Part shown: piece after piece, positions 53,896-62,322 of the stretch
How positions within the stretch are numbered: the stretch's first letter is position 1
Layout of the letters: every line of letters starts with the position of its first letter
Assembly: GCF_016597815.1 (NCBI RefSeq)
Contig: NZ_VCHA01000002.1
Coordinates: 1-64,000, forward strand
DNA from: Marinobacter sp. DY40_1A1
GTDB taxonomy: Bacteria > Pseudomonadota > Gammaproteobacteria > Pseudomonadales > Oleiphilaceae
DNA: 64,000 bases
Direction of reading: 5' to 3'
The notes under the pieces: generated by a model
Database searches by the model: none
Told to the model about the DNA's origin: nothing
What the model saw: the letters and a program-made list of their open reading frames with translations, nothing else
Program-made: the position numbers and the translations under genes

Positions 53896-53912
53896 AACTG
53901 GTCCGACCAGTT
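53896..53912. promoter_or_regulatory. GntR operator 1 (TRAP-glc promoter side)
   Basis: AACTGGTC-C-GACCAGTT is a perfect 8-1-8 palindrome matching the TGGTCNGACCA sites of FadR-subfamily GntR regulators such as PdhR, LldR and GlcC. It lies 121 bases upstream of the dctP start, on the side where the leftward promoter must be. Confidence 0.8.
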
Positions 53913-54010
53913 TCTGTAACTGGCAAAATGGACGAACGCGGCCCAATCGGCCATATTCAAAGGGCTGTCGTATTGCGGGCAGCGTTAACCTGATAACAAC
54001 AATTACAACC

Positions 54011-54031
54011 ATCACTGGTCAGACCAGTGAT
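54011..54031. promoter_or_regulatory. GntR operator 2 (regulator side)
   Basis: A perfect 10-1-10 palindrome, half-site ATCACTGGTC, with the same TGGTCNGACCA centre as operator 1 and 107 bases from it. It ends 15 bases before the regulator ATG, so binding here should repress the regulator's own gene. Two operators allow DNA looping over the divergent promoters. Confidence 0.8.
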
Positions 54032-54046
54032 CCCGCAGGCAAGAAA

Positions 54047-54805
54047 ATGGCAATTTCACGTGAAGTCTCATACCGGCTGGAAAGGCTCATCCTTGATGGG
54101 GGCCTGGCGCCGGAACAAAAAATACCTTCAGAACGGCAACTTGCAGCGCGCCTTCGGGTTTCGCGGTCGGTGATTCGTGAAGCGCTTCATGAGCTTCAGG
54201 GGCGCGGTGTGATAGAAACCCGCCACGGCAAGGGCTCCTTCGTTTCTACAATGGTGCCCGGATCTGACGATCTCCGCGAGCAGGGCCCCTTGATGCATCT
54301 TTTTGAAGGGCATCCACGAACCCTCTACGATTTGCTGGAAGTTCGTGAGCAGTTGGAAGGGCAAGCAGCGTTCCTGGCCGCAAAGCGTGCAACCAGCCTC
54401 GACCATCACCGGATCACCAAAGCGTTCAGGGCACTGGAAGAAACCGACCCACTAAGCAATGCACGCCCGGATCACGGTTTCCATCAGGCAATTGTTGAGG
54501 CTTCTCATAACCCGATTCTGGTTCATGTACTCAACAGCCTTAAGAACATGATGCTGATGACGGTGCAAGCATCGGTCGCCAATCTCAACCCTCGGGCCGA
54601 GAAGCGTAAGAAAATTGTGCAGCAGCACCGGCAACTGTATGAAGCTATTATGGCCGGGCGGCCGGCCAGTGCTCAAAGGGTTGCCATGGCGCATGTTCGC
54701 TTTGTAAGTGAATCACTGCGCGACATGGAGAACGAAGGCAGCGAACTTATACGCATTCCGGTTATTCCGGAAACTGCAGGCTGCCAGCACTCCAGCATCG
54801 GCTGA
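54047..54805 (+). CDS. glcC: GntR/FadR-family regulator, GlcC-like
   Basis: A 252-residue regulator with an N-terminal winged helix (IPSERQLAARLRVSRSVIREALHELQGRGVIETRHGKGSFV, read in parts, residues about 25-65) and a C-terminal FCD ligand domain (about 90-225) whose metal-binding residues lie in LYDLLEVREQLEGQAA, HGFHQAIVEASHNP and QQHRQLYEAI. It is divergent from the TRAP-glc operon with two matching operators in between, so glycolate or a related acid is the likely inducer. The C-terminal 25 residues extend beyond the domain. Confidence 0.9.
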   Translation: MAISREVSYRLERLILDGGLAPEQKIPSERQLAARLRVSRSVIREALHELQGRGVIETRHGKGSFVSTMVPGSDDLREQGPLMHLFEGHPRTLYDLLEVREQLEGQAAFLAAKRATSLDHHRITKAFRALEETDPLSNARPDHGFHQAIVEASHNPILVHVLNSLKNMMLMTVQASVANLNPRAEKRKKIVQQHRQLYEAIMAGRPASAQRVAMAHVRFVSESLRDMENEGSELIRIPVIPETAGCQHSSIG

Positions 54806-54961
54806 CACCTGCAAAATGCTTGCATTGAACACTCATTCCGCCACAATACGGGATCTCAAATAGAGGCGCTGGGAAATAGTAATATTGTATGTGCGCACGG
54901 CATTGGTTTCTGCCGCCACAACCCTTAAAGCGCCCTTGAATTTCAGTTTCAGGAGCCCTCC

Positions 54962-55732
54962 ATGGCGGACCAAGCGCCTTTGATCTGCAAAGACATACAC
55001 AAAACCTTTGCCGAGCTCGAAGTGCTCAAAGGTATTTCACTCGAAACCCGCAAAGGCGATGTGGTTTCTCTGATCGGCAGTTCCGGCTCTGGTAAAAGTA
55101 CCTTTCTACGCTGCATTAACCTGCTGGAAACCCCAACGTCTGGCGACATTATTGTGCACGGCGACCCCATCAGGTTCACCACCAACCGGAAGGGTGAGCG
55201 TATTCCGGCAGATAACAAGCAGGTAGAACTGATTCGCGCCAAGCTTTCCATGGTATTCCAGAGCTTCAACCTCTGGTCTCACATGACGGTGCTGGAAAAC
55301 ATCATTGAAGCGCCAATCAACGTGCTCAAGGTTCCAAAAAAGGAAGCCATTGAACGGGCAGAGGCTTACCTGAACAAGGTGGGAATATACGAGCGCAAGG
55401 ATTATTATCCGGCTCAGATGTCCGGTGGCCAACAGCAGCGGGCAGCCATAGCCAGAGCACTGGCGATGGAACCAGAAGTAATGCTGTTTGACGAGCCAAC
55501 CTCAGCACTGGACCCGGAGCTGGTTGGGGAAGTATTGAAAGTTATGCAAAGTCTGGCTGAGGAAGGCCGCACCATGATCGTAGTAACTCACGAAATGGCA
55601 TTTGCAAAGGATGTGTCGACTCAGGTGCTGTTTTTACACCAGGGCGTTATCGAGGAACAGGGAACACCCCAGAAGGTGTTTGATAACCCTGACTCGGAGC
55701 GCATGAAACAGTTCCTGGCTCCCAAGTTCTGA
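54962..55732 (+). CDS. aotP: Basic amino acid ABC transporter ATP-binding protein
   Basis: A 256-residue ATPase of the HisP/AotP type. Walker [19 protein letters not shown] (about residues 39-56), signature [15 protein letters not shown], Walker [20 protein letters not shown] and the H-loop VVTHEMAFA are intact. The insertion with [21 protein letters not shown] is typical of His/Arg/ornithine importers. AGGAGCCCTCC precedes the ATG. First gene of a four-gene transporter operon ending near astE. Confidence 0.9.
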   Translation: MADQAPLICKDIHKTFAELEVLKGISLETRKGDVVSLIGSSGSGKSTFLRCINLLETPTSGDIIVHGDPIRFTTNRKGERIPADNKQVELIRAKLSMVFQSFNLWSHMTVLENIIEAPINVLKVPKKEAIERAEAYLNKVGIYERKDYYPAQMSGGQQQRAAIARALAMEPEVMLFDEPTSALDPELVGEVLKVMQSLAEEGRTMIVVTHEMAFAKDVSTQVLFLHQGVIEEQGTPQKVFDNPDSERMKQFLAPKF

Positions 55733-55816
55733 CAGGCGGTGCTATCTTTATCGCTGTTGGACATATAATTTCCAAAAAAATAACGCCCTAGAGGCGACCC
55801 ACTGGAGAAGTGACAC

Positions 55817-56569
55817 ATGAAAAAACTGATAATTGCAGCAAGCTGCGCTCTGGCCATGTTTGCCACAGGTGCACAGGCAGATGAGCGTAATTTGCGCATT
55901 GCTTTCGACGTACCCTATGAGCCGTTTGAATACAAAGATGAAAATGGTGAGCTGACAGGCTTCGAAGTTGATCTGGCCGCTGCCATGTGCGAAGAAATGA
56001 AAGCAGACTGCGAGTTTGTTATTCAGGCTTGGGACGGCATGATTCCCGGTCTTTTGGCCCGTAAATTCGATCTGATCATGTCTTCCATGTCGATCACTGC
56101 GGAGCGTGCTGAGCGGGTTCTTTTCTCCGAGCCCTACTACAACACCCCAGGCGGCTGGTTTGGCCCTGACAGCTTCAACGCAGACGTTACCGACATGAGC
56201 GCCATGAAAGGTAAAACCGTAGGTGTTCAGCGTGGCACCACCATGGATACCTTTGTCACCGAGGAAATGAGCGGCGTAGTAACCATCAAGCGTTACACCA
56301 CCGCAGATGACATGGTTCTGGATCTCGAAGGCCAGCGTCTGGATGTTGTGTTTGTTGACTACCCGGTAGGCGAACAGACTGTTCTCACGAAAGAAGGCTT
56401 CAAGGAAGTTGGCGAGCCCGTAAAGCTGGGTGAAGGCGTTGGCGTTGCCATGCGCAAGCGCGACAAAGATGTTGCCGAAGAGGTTAACGCGGCACTGCGT
56501 AAGCTGAAGGAAAACGGCACCTACGACGCCATCATGAAGAAGTACTTCGCTTACGACGTAAAAGTCTGA
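55817..56569 (+). CDS. aotJ: Basic amino acid ABC transporter binding protein
   Basis: A 250-residue periplasmic receptor: signal peptide to GAQA, then LRIAFDVPYEPFEYKDENGELTGFEVDLAAAMCEEM, the class 3 solute-binding pattern. SSMSITAERAERVLFSEPYY and KTVGVQRGTTMDTF follow. The acidic and Ser/Arg residues around the pocket are those of Lys/Arg/Orn- and His-binding proteins. Two cysteines (in AMCEEMKADCEF) can form the disulfide usual in this group. Arginine or ornithine is likely given astE downstream. Confidence 0.9.
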   Translation: MKKLIIAASCALAMFATGAQADERNLRIAFDVPYEPFEYKDENGELTGFEVDLAAAMCEEMKADCEFVIQAWDGMIPGLLARKFDLIMSSMSITAERAERVLFSEPYYNTPGGWFGPDSFNADVTDMSAMKGKTVGVQRGTTMDTFVTEEMSGVVTIKRYTTADDMVLDLEGQRLDVVFVDYPVGEQTVLTKEGFKEVGEPVKLGEGVGVAMRKRDKDVAEEVNAALRKLKENGTYDAIMKKYFAYDVKV

Positions 56570-56594
56570 CCGTCAGGATTTAACACTACCAGCC

Positions 56595-56623
56595 TCAGGT
56601 GCAGCCTTAACGGCTGCACCTGA
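56595..56623 (+). promoter_or_regulatory. Intercistronic stem-loop after the binding protein gene
   Basis: TCAGGTGCAGCC (56595-56606) and GGCTGCACCTGA (56612-56623) make a perfect 12-bp stem with a five-base loop, between the binding protein and first permease genes. Without a U-run it probably protects the upstream mRNA and sets the excess of binding protein. Confidence 0.65.
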
Positions 56624-56638
56624 CTACCGGACATTCCC

Positions 56639-57343
56639 ATGTTTGATCTGAAAGGCTATGGCCCGGAGCTGCTGAACGGAGCAGTTGTCACCATTGAACT
56701 GGCCTTCCTGTCTCTTGCCCTGGCACTCGTTCTGGGGCTGATTGGTGCGGTGGCCAAGCTGTCTGGCAGCCGCGTAGCTGTTGGCCTTGCGACCACATAT
56801 ACCACCCTGATTCGTGGTGTTCCTGATCTGGTGATGATGCTGCTGTTCTATTACGGCGGCCAGGTGGGCGTGAACATGCTCTCCGACTATATTTGGGAGA
56901 CGTACGAAGTCGATTTTTTCTTCCAGTTTAATCCGTTCATTTCCGGCGTAATAACCATAGGGCTGATTTTCGGCGCCTACATGACCGAGACTTTCCGGGG
57001 CGCTTTTCTGGCGGTTGAAACCGGGCAGATTGAAGCCGCCCGCGCCTACGGATTCAGTACCTGGCACACCTTCCGCAGAGTAATGGTTCCACAAATGCTG
57101 CGCCATGCCCTGCCAGGCATCGGCAATAACTGGCAGGTACTGCTCAAAACCACAGCTCTGGTGTCTATTATCGGCCTCACGGATATGGTCCGTGTAGCGG
57201 AGGAGGCGGCCAAGGCGGAGCGCATGCCCTTTCACTTTTTCATTCCGGTGGCGTTTGTGTATCTCGCCCTCACGGCAGGCTCCGAGCTTTTCATTAAGTG
57301 GCTCGACAAACGAGCCAATGTCGGCGTGATTCAGGAGACTTGA
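56639..57343 (+). CDS. aotQ: Basic amino acid ABC transporter permease (HisQ/AotQ type)
   Basis: A 234-residue permease with five membrane helices. The N-terminal ELLNGAVVTIELAFLSLALALVLGLIGA and the cytoplasmic EAA loop ETGQIEAARAYGFSTWHTFRRVMVPQMLRHALPGIGNNW place it in the His/Arg/Orn type of the HisMQ family. It pairs with the second permease whose ATG starts two bases after this stop codon. Confidence 0.9.
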   Translation: MFDLKGYGPELLNGAVVTIELAFLSLALALVLGLIGAVAKLSGSRVAVGLATTYTTLIRGVPDLVMMLLFYYGGQVGVNMLSDYIWETYEVDFFFQFNPFISGVITIGLIFGAYMTETFRGAFLAVETGQIEAARAYGFSTWHTFRRVMVPQMLRHALPGIGNNWQVLLKTTALVSIIGLTDMVRVAEEAAKAERMPFHFFIPVAFVYLALTAGSELFIKWLDKRANVGVIQET

Positions 57344-57345
57344 CG

Positions 57346-58071
57346 ATGCCACCCGACTTTATTGCTGCCTGGCTCAACAAAAACGATATTTTTACAGCCA
57401 TGACCATCATGGAATACTGGGATGGGATGGTTACGACTGTTCAACTGGTATTTCTGTGCCTGATTATCGGGTTGGCGTTTGCGGTTCCTTTGGCAATTCT
57501 TCGTACGGTTAAGAACCCGTTTGTGTCTGGCCCGGTGTGGCTTTACACCTATCTTTTCCGTGGCACGCCGCTGCTGATTCAGCTGTACATTATTTACTAT
57601 GGCGTTGCCCAGATTCCCGGCATTCAGGAAACTTTCTGGTGGGAGATTTTCCGGGAGCCCTTCTACCCTGCCCTGCTGGCATTCACTTTGAATACCTGCG
57701 CCTACACCACTGAGATTATTCGCGGTGCGATCATTTCGACACCCCATGGTGAGATTGAGGCTGCGAAGGCTTACGGTATGAATTGGTTTATGCGGATGCG
57801 GCGTATTGTGTTGCCCAGTGCTGCGCGGCGGGCGGTGCAGGCGTATTCCAATGAGGTTATTTTCATGCTGCACTCGAGTGCGATTGCGAGTGTGGTTACG
57901 ATTGTGGATCTTACGGGGGCTGCGCGGAATATTTACTCCCGGTTTTATGCGCCGTTTGATGCGTTTATTTTTGTGGCGCTTTGCTACATGGTGCTTACGT
58001 TTATTCTGGTGTTTGCGTTCCGCAAACTTGAGAATCATTTGTTGCGGCATCAGCGGCCTGTGGGCTCTTGA
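57346..58071 (+). CDS. aotM: Basic amino acid ABC transporter permease (HisM/AotM type)
   Basis: A 241-residue partner permease. It shows YWDGMVTTVQLVFLCLIIGLAFAVPLAI, YTYLFRGTPLLIQLYIIYYG and the EAA loop TPHGEIEAAKAYGMNWFMRMRRIVLPSAARRAVQAYSNE read in parts. AGGAG lies nine bases before the ATG at 57346; a longer frame from 57298 lies within the preceding gene. A structured repeat follows before astE. Confidence 0.9.
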   Translation: MPPDFIAAWLNKNDIFTAMTIMEYWDGMVTTVQLVFLCLIIGLAFAVPLAILRTVKNPFVSGPVWLYTYLFRGTPLLIQLYIIYYGVAQIPGIQETFWWEIFREPFYPALLAFTLNTCAYTTEIIRGAIISTPHGEIEAAKAYGMNWFMRMRRIVLPSAARRAVQAYSNEVIFMLHSSAIASVVTIVDLTGAARNIYSRFYAPFDAFIFVALCYMVLTFILVFAFRKLENHLLRHQRPVGS

Positions 58072-58107
58072 TCAATGATTAAAAGCACCGCCTGAAACAA
58101 TGTGCCA

Positions 58108-58217
58108 GGGCAGGTGGTTACGCTCCTTCCGGGAGACGCTACGAGCACATCCATGTGGGCTTGACTGAAGCCATCCATGGCTTCAGACACTCCCGGAAGG
58201 AGCGTAACCGCCCGCCC
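58108..58217. repeat. Structured repeat, copy B (CATCCATG-loop element)
   Basis: Arms of 28 bases (58108-58135 and 58190-58217) pair except for one A-C mismatch and one G-U pair. The core (58136-58189) forms two further hairpins, both with CC at the turn: CACAT-CC-ATGTG (58146-58157) and GAAGCCAT-CC-ATGGCTTC (58167-58184). The core is related to that of copy A at 47191-47243; the arms are not. It lies between the second permease gene and astE. No encoded protein. Confidence 0.85.
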
Positions 58218-58240
58218 TCCGAGCTCTTCGGGGAGCCTTC

Positions 58241-59278
58241 ATGACAGCAACTGCACAAATACACTTATTTGAACCCAATCCTGACTGGCTAGCTCATACG
58301 CTTGCCCACGCCGCAGTCGATCTCCCGGAAACCAAAACCATCCTTTCTGATGGCACCTGCATCAGCCGCAAAGCTGTTGGTGTTTTACAGCTTACGCCGC
58401 CACCTGATCGTGCCAATCCGAATCAAGAGGCGCTGATTGTCTCAGCCGGAATTCACGGCAATGAAACCGCTCCCATAGAAGTTCTTAACGCGCTGCTCAG
58501 CGAGCTAGTGAACGGAGAGTGGCAGTTGGCTTGTCCGCTGTTGCTGATTATGGGAAACCCGCCAGCCATGGTGGCGGGGGAGCGGTTTTTGGATGTGAAC
58601 CTTAACCGTTTGTTTAACGGTGCCCATGGCAAACCGGAGTATGACGGGCTGCCGGAAGCGGGTCGGGCGAAGTTTCTTGAGGAGGCCTGTCGGCAGTTTG
58701 CTACAGCGCATCCGCATGCCCTTTCCCACTATGATTTGCATACGGCCATAAGGCCTTCCCAGCGGGAGAAGTTTGCGCTTTATCCGTTTGTTGAAGGCAG
58801 GCAGGTGCCGGAGGTGCAGTGTGATTTCTTGCTGGAGGCGGAGGTGGAAACTCTGCTGTTGCAGCATAAGGTGGGCACTACGTTTTCGTCGTTTTCCTCA
58901 TCCGTGCTGAACGCTGAAAGTTTTACGGTGGAGCTGGGCAAGGTTCATCCTTTCGGTATGAATGATCTCACTCGATTCGAGGGTGTTAAAAATGCACTTC
59001 GGCGGCGGTTTTGTGGTGAACCCGCTCCTGCCACACAACCACCCTTTGACCATCTCACGGTGTTTGAGGTGGTGTACGAGATTCTGAATACAGGGAAAAA
59101 CTTTCAGTTTCACATTCCGGATGATGTGGCCAACTTTACCGAGTACGCCCCGGGTACCGTCATCTGGGAGGATGACGATACCTGTTACAAGGTTGGCGAG
59201 ATTCCAGAGGCGATTGTGTTTCCAAACCGGGATGTGCCGGTTGGTCAGCGGGTGGGCCTGTTGATCAGGCCCCGTTAA
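58241..59278 (+). CDS. astE: Succinylglutamate desuccinylase AstE
   Basis: A 345-residue zinc hydrolase that performs the last step of the arginine succinyltransferase pathway, giving glutamate and succinate. Zinc ligands are the His and Glu of VSAGIHGNETAPIEV and the His of HYDLHTAIRPS; the catalytic Glu lies in ESFTVELGKV. It is slightly longer than E. coli AstE (322). The other ast genes are not in the window. Its place behind the arginine-type importer supports both assignments. Confidence 0.9.
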   Translation: MTATAQIHLFEPNPDWLAHTLAHAAVDLPETKTILSDGTCISRKAVGVLQLTPPPDRANPNQEALIVSAGIHGNETAPIEVLNALLSELVNGEWQLACPLLLIMGNPPAMVAGERFLDVNLNRLFNGAHGKPEYDGLPEAGRAKFLEEACRQFATAHPHALSHYDLHTAIRPSQREKFALYPFVEGRQVPEVQCDFLLEAEVETLLLQHKVGTTFSSFSSSVLNAESFTVELGKVHPFGMNDLTRFEGVKNALRRRFCGEPAPATQPPFDHLTVFEVVYEILNTGKNFQFHIPDDVANFTEYAPGTVIWEDDDTCYKVGEIPEAIVFPNRDVPVGQRVGLLIRPR

Positions 59279-59295
59279 GCCCCGCCGGCACAACG

Positions 59296-62200
59296 CTACG
59301 CCGGAGCGTTTTCCGGTTCAGCCACTTTCACCTTGATCAGCTGCGTACACACCGCGGGGATGACCAGCAGGGTCAGTACAGTTGAAGCCAGTAGCCCTGA
59401 GATGATCGCCCAAGCCATGGGTGGCCAGAGTGTGGAGCTGGAGAAGGCCAGTGGCAACAGGCCGGCTACGGTGGTTGCCGTGGTCAGCAGGATGGGCCGG
59501 GTTCTCTGGATCACGGCTTTGCGCATGGCTTCGTGAATGTTCTCGCCGTTTTCCAATTCTCTGTCCATCACATCGAGCAGTACTATGGCGTTGTTCACCA
59601 CAATGCCCACCAATGCAATCACACCCAACAGCGACTGAAACCCGAAGGGTGAGCCGGAAAGCACCAGGCCGGGGATTATGCCCACAGTGGCCAAGGGTAC
59701 GGTCAGCAGAATAATGCCCACGCGGCGGAATGAGTTGAACTGCAGCAACAGGAAGAAGAGCAGCAAGAGTATGCCGATGGGTGCTGCGGTTAGCAGTGCG
59801 CCATTAGCATCGCCGGAGCCTTCAGCATCACCACCCATTTCCAAACGGGTACCTTCAGGCAGAGGATTATCTTCCAGCGCGCGCTGCAATCCGTCCAGCG
59901 CCTGGCTGAAGCTGTAGCCCGTCAGCAGGTTAGCCGTAACTGTATTGAGTCGGGTACCGTTGCGCAGATAGCGGGCGGCGGGCTCCCAAGTGGTCTCCAC
60001 ACTGGCAACAGCAGAAAGTGGAACAGCTTGCCCCTGATCGTTATAGATATTCACCGAAAGCAATCGTTCCAGTGGCAGCGACGTGCCTTCCTGGGATCGC
60101 AGCACCAGTGGTATGGGGTCTTTCTCCTGGCGGTAACGCTCGGCAACCACACCAAAGCTTTGGCCATACAGGCTCTGGGCCACATCCGCACGGGTAAGCC
60201 CGTATCTTGCAGCGGTGGCATCGTCCACATTTATGGCAATGCTGGGCACACCAATATCCAGGTCGTGCCGCACATCCACGGTGCCTTCGACTTGGCGCAA
60301 TGCACTGAACAACTGCTCCACCGCGTGCGTGCGGGTCTGTTCATCGGCGTGATAAACGCGCACCTCCACGGGGGCAATGCTTGGCGGCCCTTGTCCCAGA
60401 ACACCTACGCCAACATCCAGCTCGGGCATCTGTTCATCTACGTGGGCACGAATCCAGCGAATCATTTCGGTTGTGTCTTCCAGCGTTGGTGTCGCTATCA
60501 CTAGCCGGCCTCTGTTTGGTGCTTGAGGTGCGCGCTGGAGGTTGTAATAGAATGCGGGGCCGGTAAAGCCAACAAACCGGTGAATTTGTAGCGCTTTGGG
60601 CTGAGTACGTATGGCGTGCTCCAGATTGGCGGCCGCTTCAGCAGTGCGCTGCTGATCTGTGCCTTCGGGCATAAAGAGCTCGACAATCACCTGAGGCCGA
60701 TCGGCATTGGGGAAGAACTGCTGTGCCATAAATGTCGTCATGGACAAACTGATCACAACCAGAAAAGCGCCAGCAGCAATCAGACGCTTTGGATGGCGGT
60801 ACACCATGCCACCAAGAAAACGCGCCAGGCCTAGCAGCCGGTCGGCCTCGGCATTGCGGCGGGGCTTGAGGAAGCGTGCTGCCAGCAGGGGCACCACCGA
60901 GATCGCCAACAGGTAACTCACAGACAACGTGAGCATGATCATCACTGGCACGCCCCGCGTGAAGTCTGCCGCACCGCCCTTGGCAAGCAAAAGCGGAGCA
61001 AAGGCGGCGAGTGTAGTGCCGGTAGAAGCTCCCAGTGGTCCCGCAAGCTCACTAACCGCTTTGCGCAGAGCATCCAAACGGCGCATGCCCTCATCCAGAT
61101 GGCCCTGAATGTTCTCCACGATCACAATGGCGTTGTCGATCAGGATACCCAGGGAAATAACCATCCCGATAACGGCTATCTGGTGCAGCACGCCACCGCC
61201 AAGATCGTAAAGCCCAACGCTGATCAGAGCCACCATCGGCAGAATGGAAGCCACCAGCAGGCCCATTCGAATACCCATGCCGGTGAACACCACAGCCACG
61301 ATGATCAACACCGAAAGCACCAGGCTCCAGGCCAGATTATCCAGGCGCTCCGAGACCTTATCCGGCTGGAAGAACATCTCGCGGATTTCGTAGGGCTCAA
61401 AGTCAGGGCGAATCTGGGCAAGCCGTTCTCGCACCCGTTCACCAAAGCGGATCGCGTCAGTCGAACCTTCTTCCATAATCAACGAGAGCAATACAACTCG
61501 CTCACCATCGAACCAGGTTTCTGGCTGGCGTGGCTCTGCGGGGCCACGCCATACATCGGCCGCCGCCGCCAGCGGCACCTGAGAGCCGTCCGGAAGTTCG
61601 ATCGGTGTCGCTCGAATGGCATCAATATCCGCAAACTCGGTATTGGGGAGCACTGACAATCGCCGGCCGTCGACAACCACAAAACCGCCGGGGGTGGTCT
61701 GGTTGCGCTGGGCAAGGGTTTGCAGAATTCGCGCCGGCGAGATGCCCAGGCGGTAAAGCGCCGCATCATCCAGAGCCAGGGTAATCTGCTCGTCGGCATC
61801 ACCTTCCAGCTCAATTCGGGATACACCGCTGAGATCGGAGAGGTTTTCTTTCAGGCGTTCCGCCACACCCGTCAGCTCACTCACCGAAGGCGCGCCGCCA
61901 ATAGCCAGAACAATGGCCGGGTTATCGATCAGGCGATCATCCAGAGCCATCTGACCAACGTCGTCCGGGAAGTCCTGCTGTGCACGCTCCATTGCTTGGC
62001 GAACTCGATCCCAGGCAGGGTCTGTATTGTAGATGTTATCGTTGAGGCGCAATCTTACAAGGGCAACGCCGGTGCGCGCCGTGCCCTGGGCAACATCCAC
62101 TTCTTCAACCTGGCGCAGCTCATCGCTAAGAGGTCTCAGTACCAGTCGCTCTACAGCATCGGCACTGGCCCCCGGGTAGCTTACCGAGACCAGCCCGGCC

Positions 62201-62322
62201 CGGTAGGGAAATGAGGGATCTTCCTGGCGCGGCATGGTGCTGTATGCCGCGATACCCAGCAAACACAGCATGGTAACCACCATGCCCAACAATCGCTGGT
62301 AATTGAGCAAACGGCGCGTCAT
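59296..62322 (-). CDS. RND family efflux pump inner-membrane subunit
   Basis: A 1008-residue RND permease with 12 helices and two periplasmic porter domains. YRAGLVSVSYPGASADAVERLVLRPL is the family N-terminal pattern. Helix 4 reads LGILIDNAIVIVENI, with D396-N397 where AcrB has the Asp-Asp proton relay; helix 10 has GIVVNNAIVLLD, with Asn where AcrB has the Lys. Such changes are common in the AcrB-unlike HAE1 subgroup, so transport by a modified proton relay is likely. The substrate is unknown. The start overlaps the adaptor stop by one base (TGATG). Confidence 0.92.
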   Translation of the reverse strand: MTRRLLNYQRLLGMVVTMLCLLGIAAYSTMPRQEDPSFPYRAGLVSVSYPGASADAVERLVLRPLSDELRQVEEVDVAQGTARTGVALVRLRLNDNIYNTDPAWDRVRQAMERAQQDFPDDVGQMALDDRLIDNPAIVLAIGGAPSVSELTGVAERLKENLSDLSGVSRIELEGDADEQITLALDDAALYRLGISPARILQTLAQRNQTTPGGFVVVDGRRLSVLPNTEFADIDAIRATPIELPDGSQVPLAAAADVWRGPAEPRQPETWFDGERVVLLSLIMEEGSTDAIRFGERVRERLAQIRPDFEPYEIREMFFQPDKVSERLDNLAWSLVLSVLIIVAVVFTGMGIRMGLLVASILPMVALISVGLYDLGGGVLHQIAVIGMVISLGILIDNAIVIVENIQGHLDEGMRRLDALRKAVSELAGPLGASTGTTLAAFAPLLLAKGGAADFTRGVPVMIMLTLSVSYLLAISVVPLLAARFLKPRRNAEADRLLGLARFLGGMVYRHPKRLIAAGAFLVVISLSMTTFMAQQFFPNADRPQVIVELFMPEGTDQQRTAEAAANLEHAIRTQPKALQIHRFVGFTGPAFYYNLQRAPQAPNRGRLVIATPTLEDTTEMIRWIRAHVDEQMPELDVGVGVLGQGPPSIAPVEVRVYHADEQTRTHAVEQLFSALRQVEGTVDVRHDLDIGVPSIAINVDDATAARYGLTRADVAQSLYGQSFGVVAERYRQEKDPIPLVLRSQEGTSLPLERLLSVNIYNDQGQAVPLSAVASVETTWEPAARYLRNGTRLNTVTANLLTGYSFSQALDGLQRALEDNPLPEGTRLEMGGDAEGSGDANGALLTAAPIGILLLLFFLLLQFNSFRRVGIILLTVPLATVGIIPGLVLSGSPFGFQSLLGVIALVGIVVNNAIVLLDVMDRELENGENIHEAMRKAVIQRTRPILLTTATTVAGLLPLAFSSSTLWPPMAWAIISGLLASTVLTLLVIPAVCTQLIKVKVAEPENAPA

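Noticed and set aside
54806..54961. ArgR box upstream of the ABC transporter operon
   Set aside because: Only isolated TGAAT-like half-sites were seen; nothing met the 18-bp ARG box pattern.
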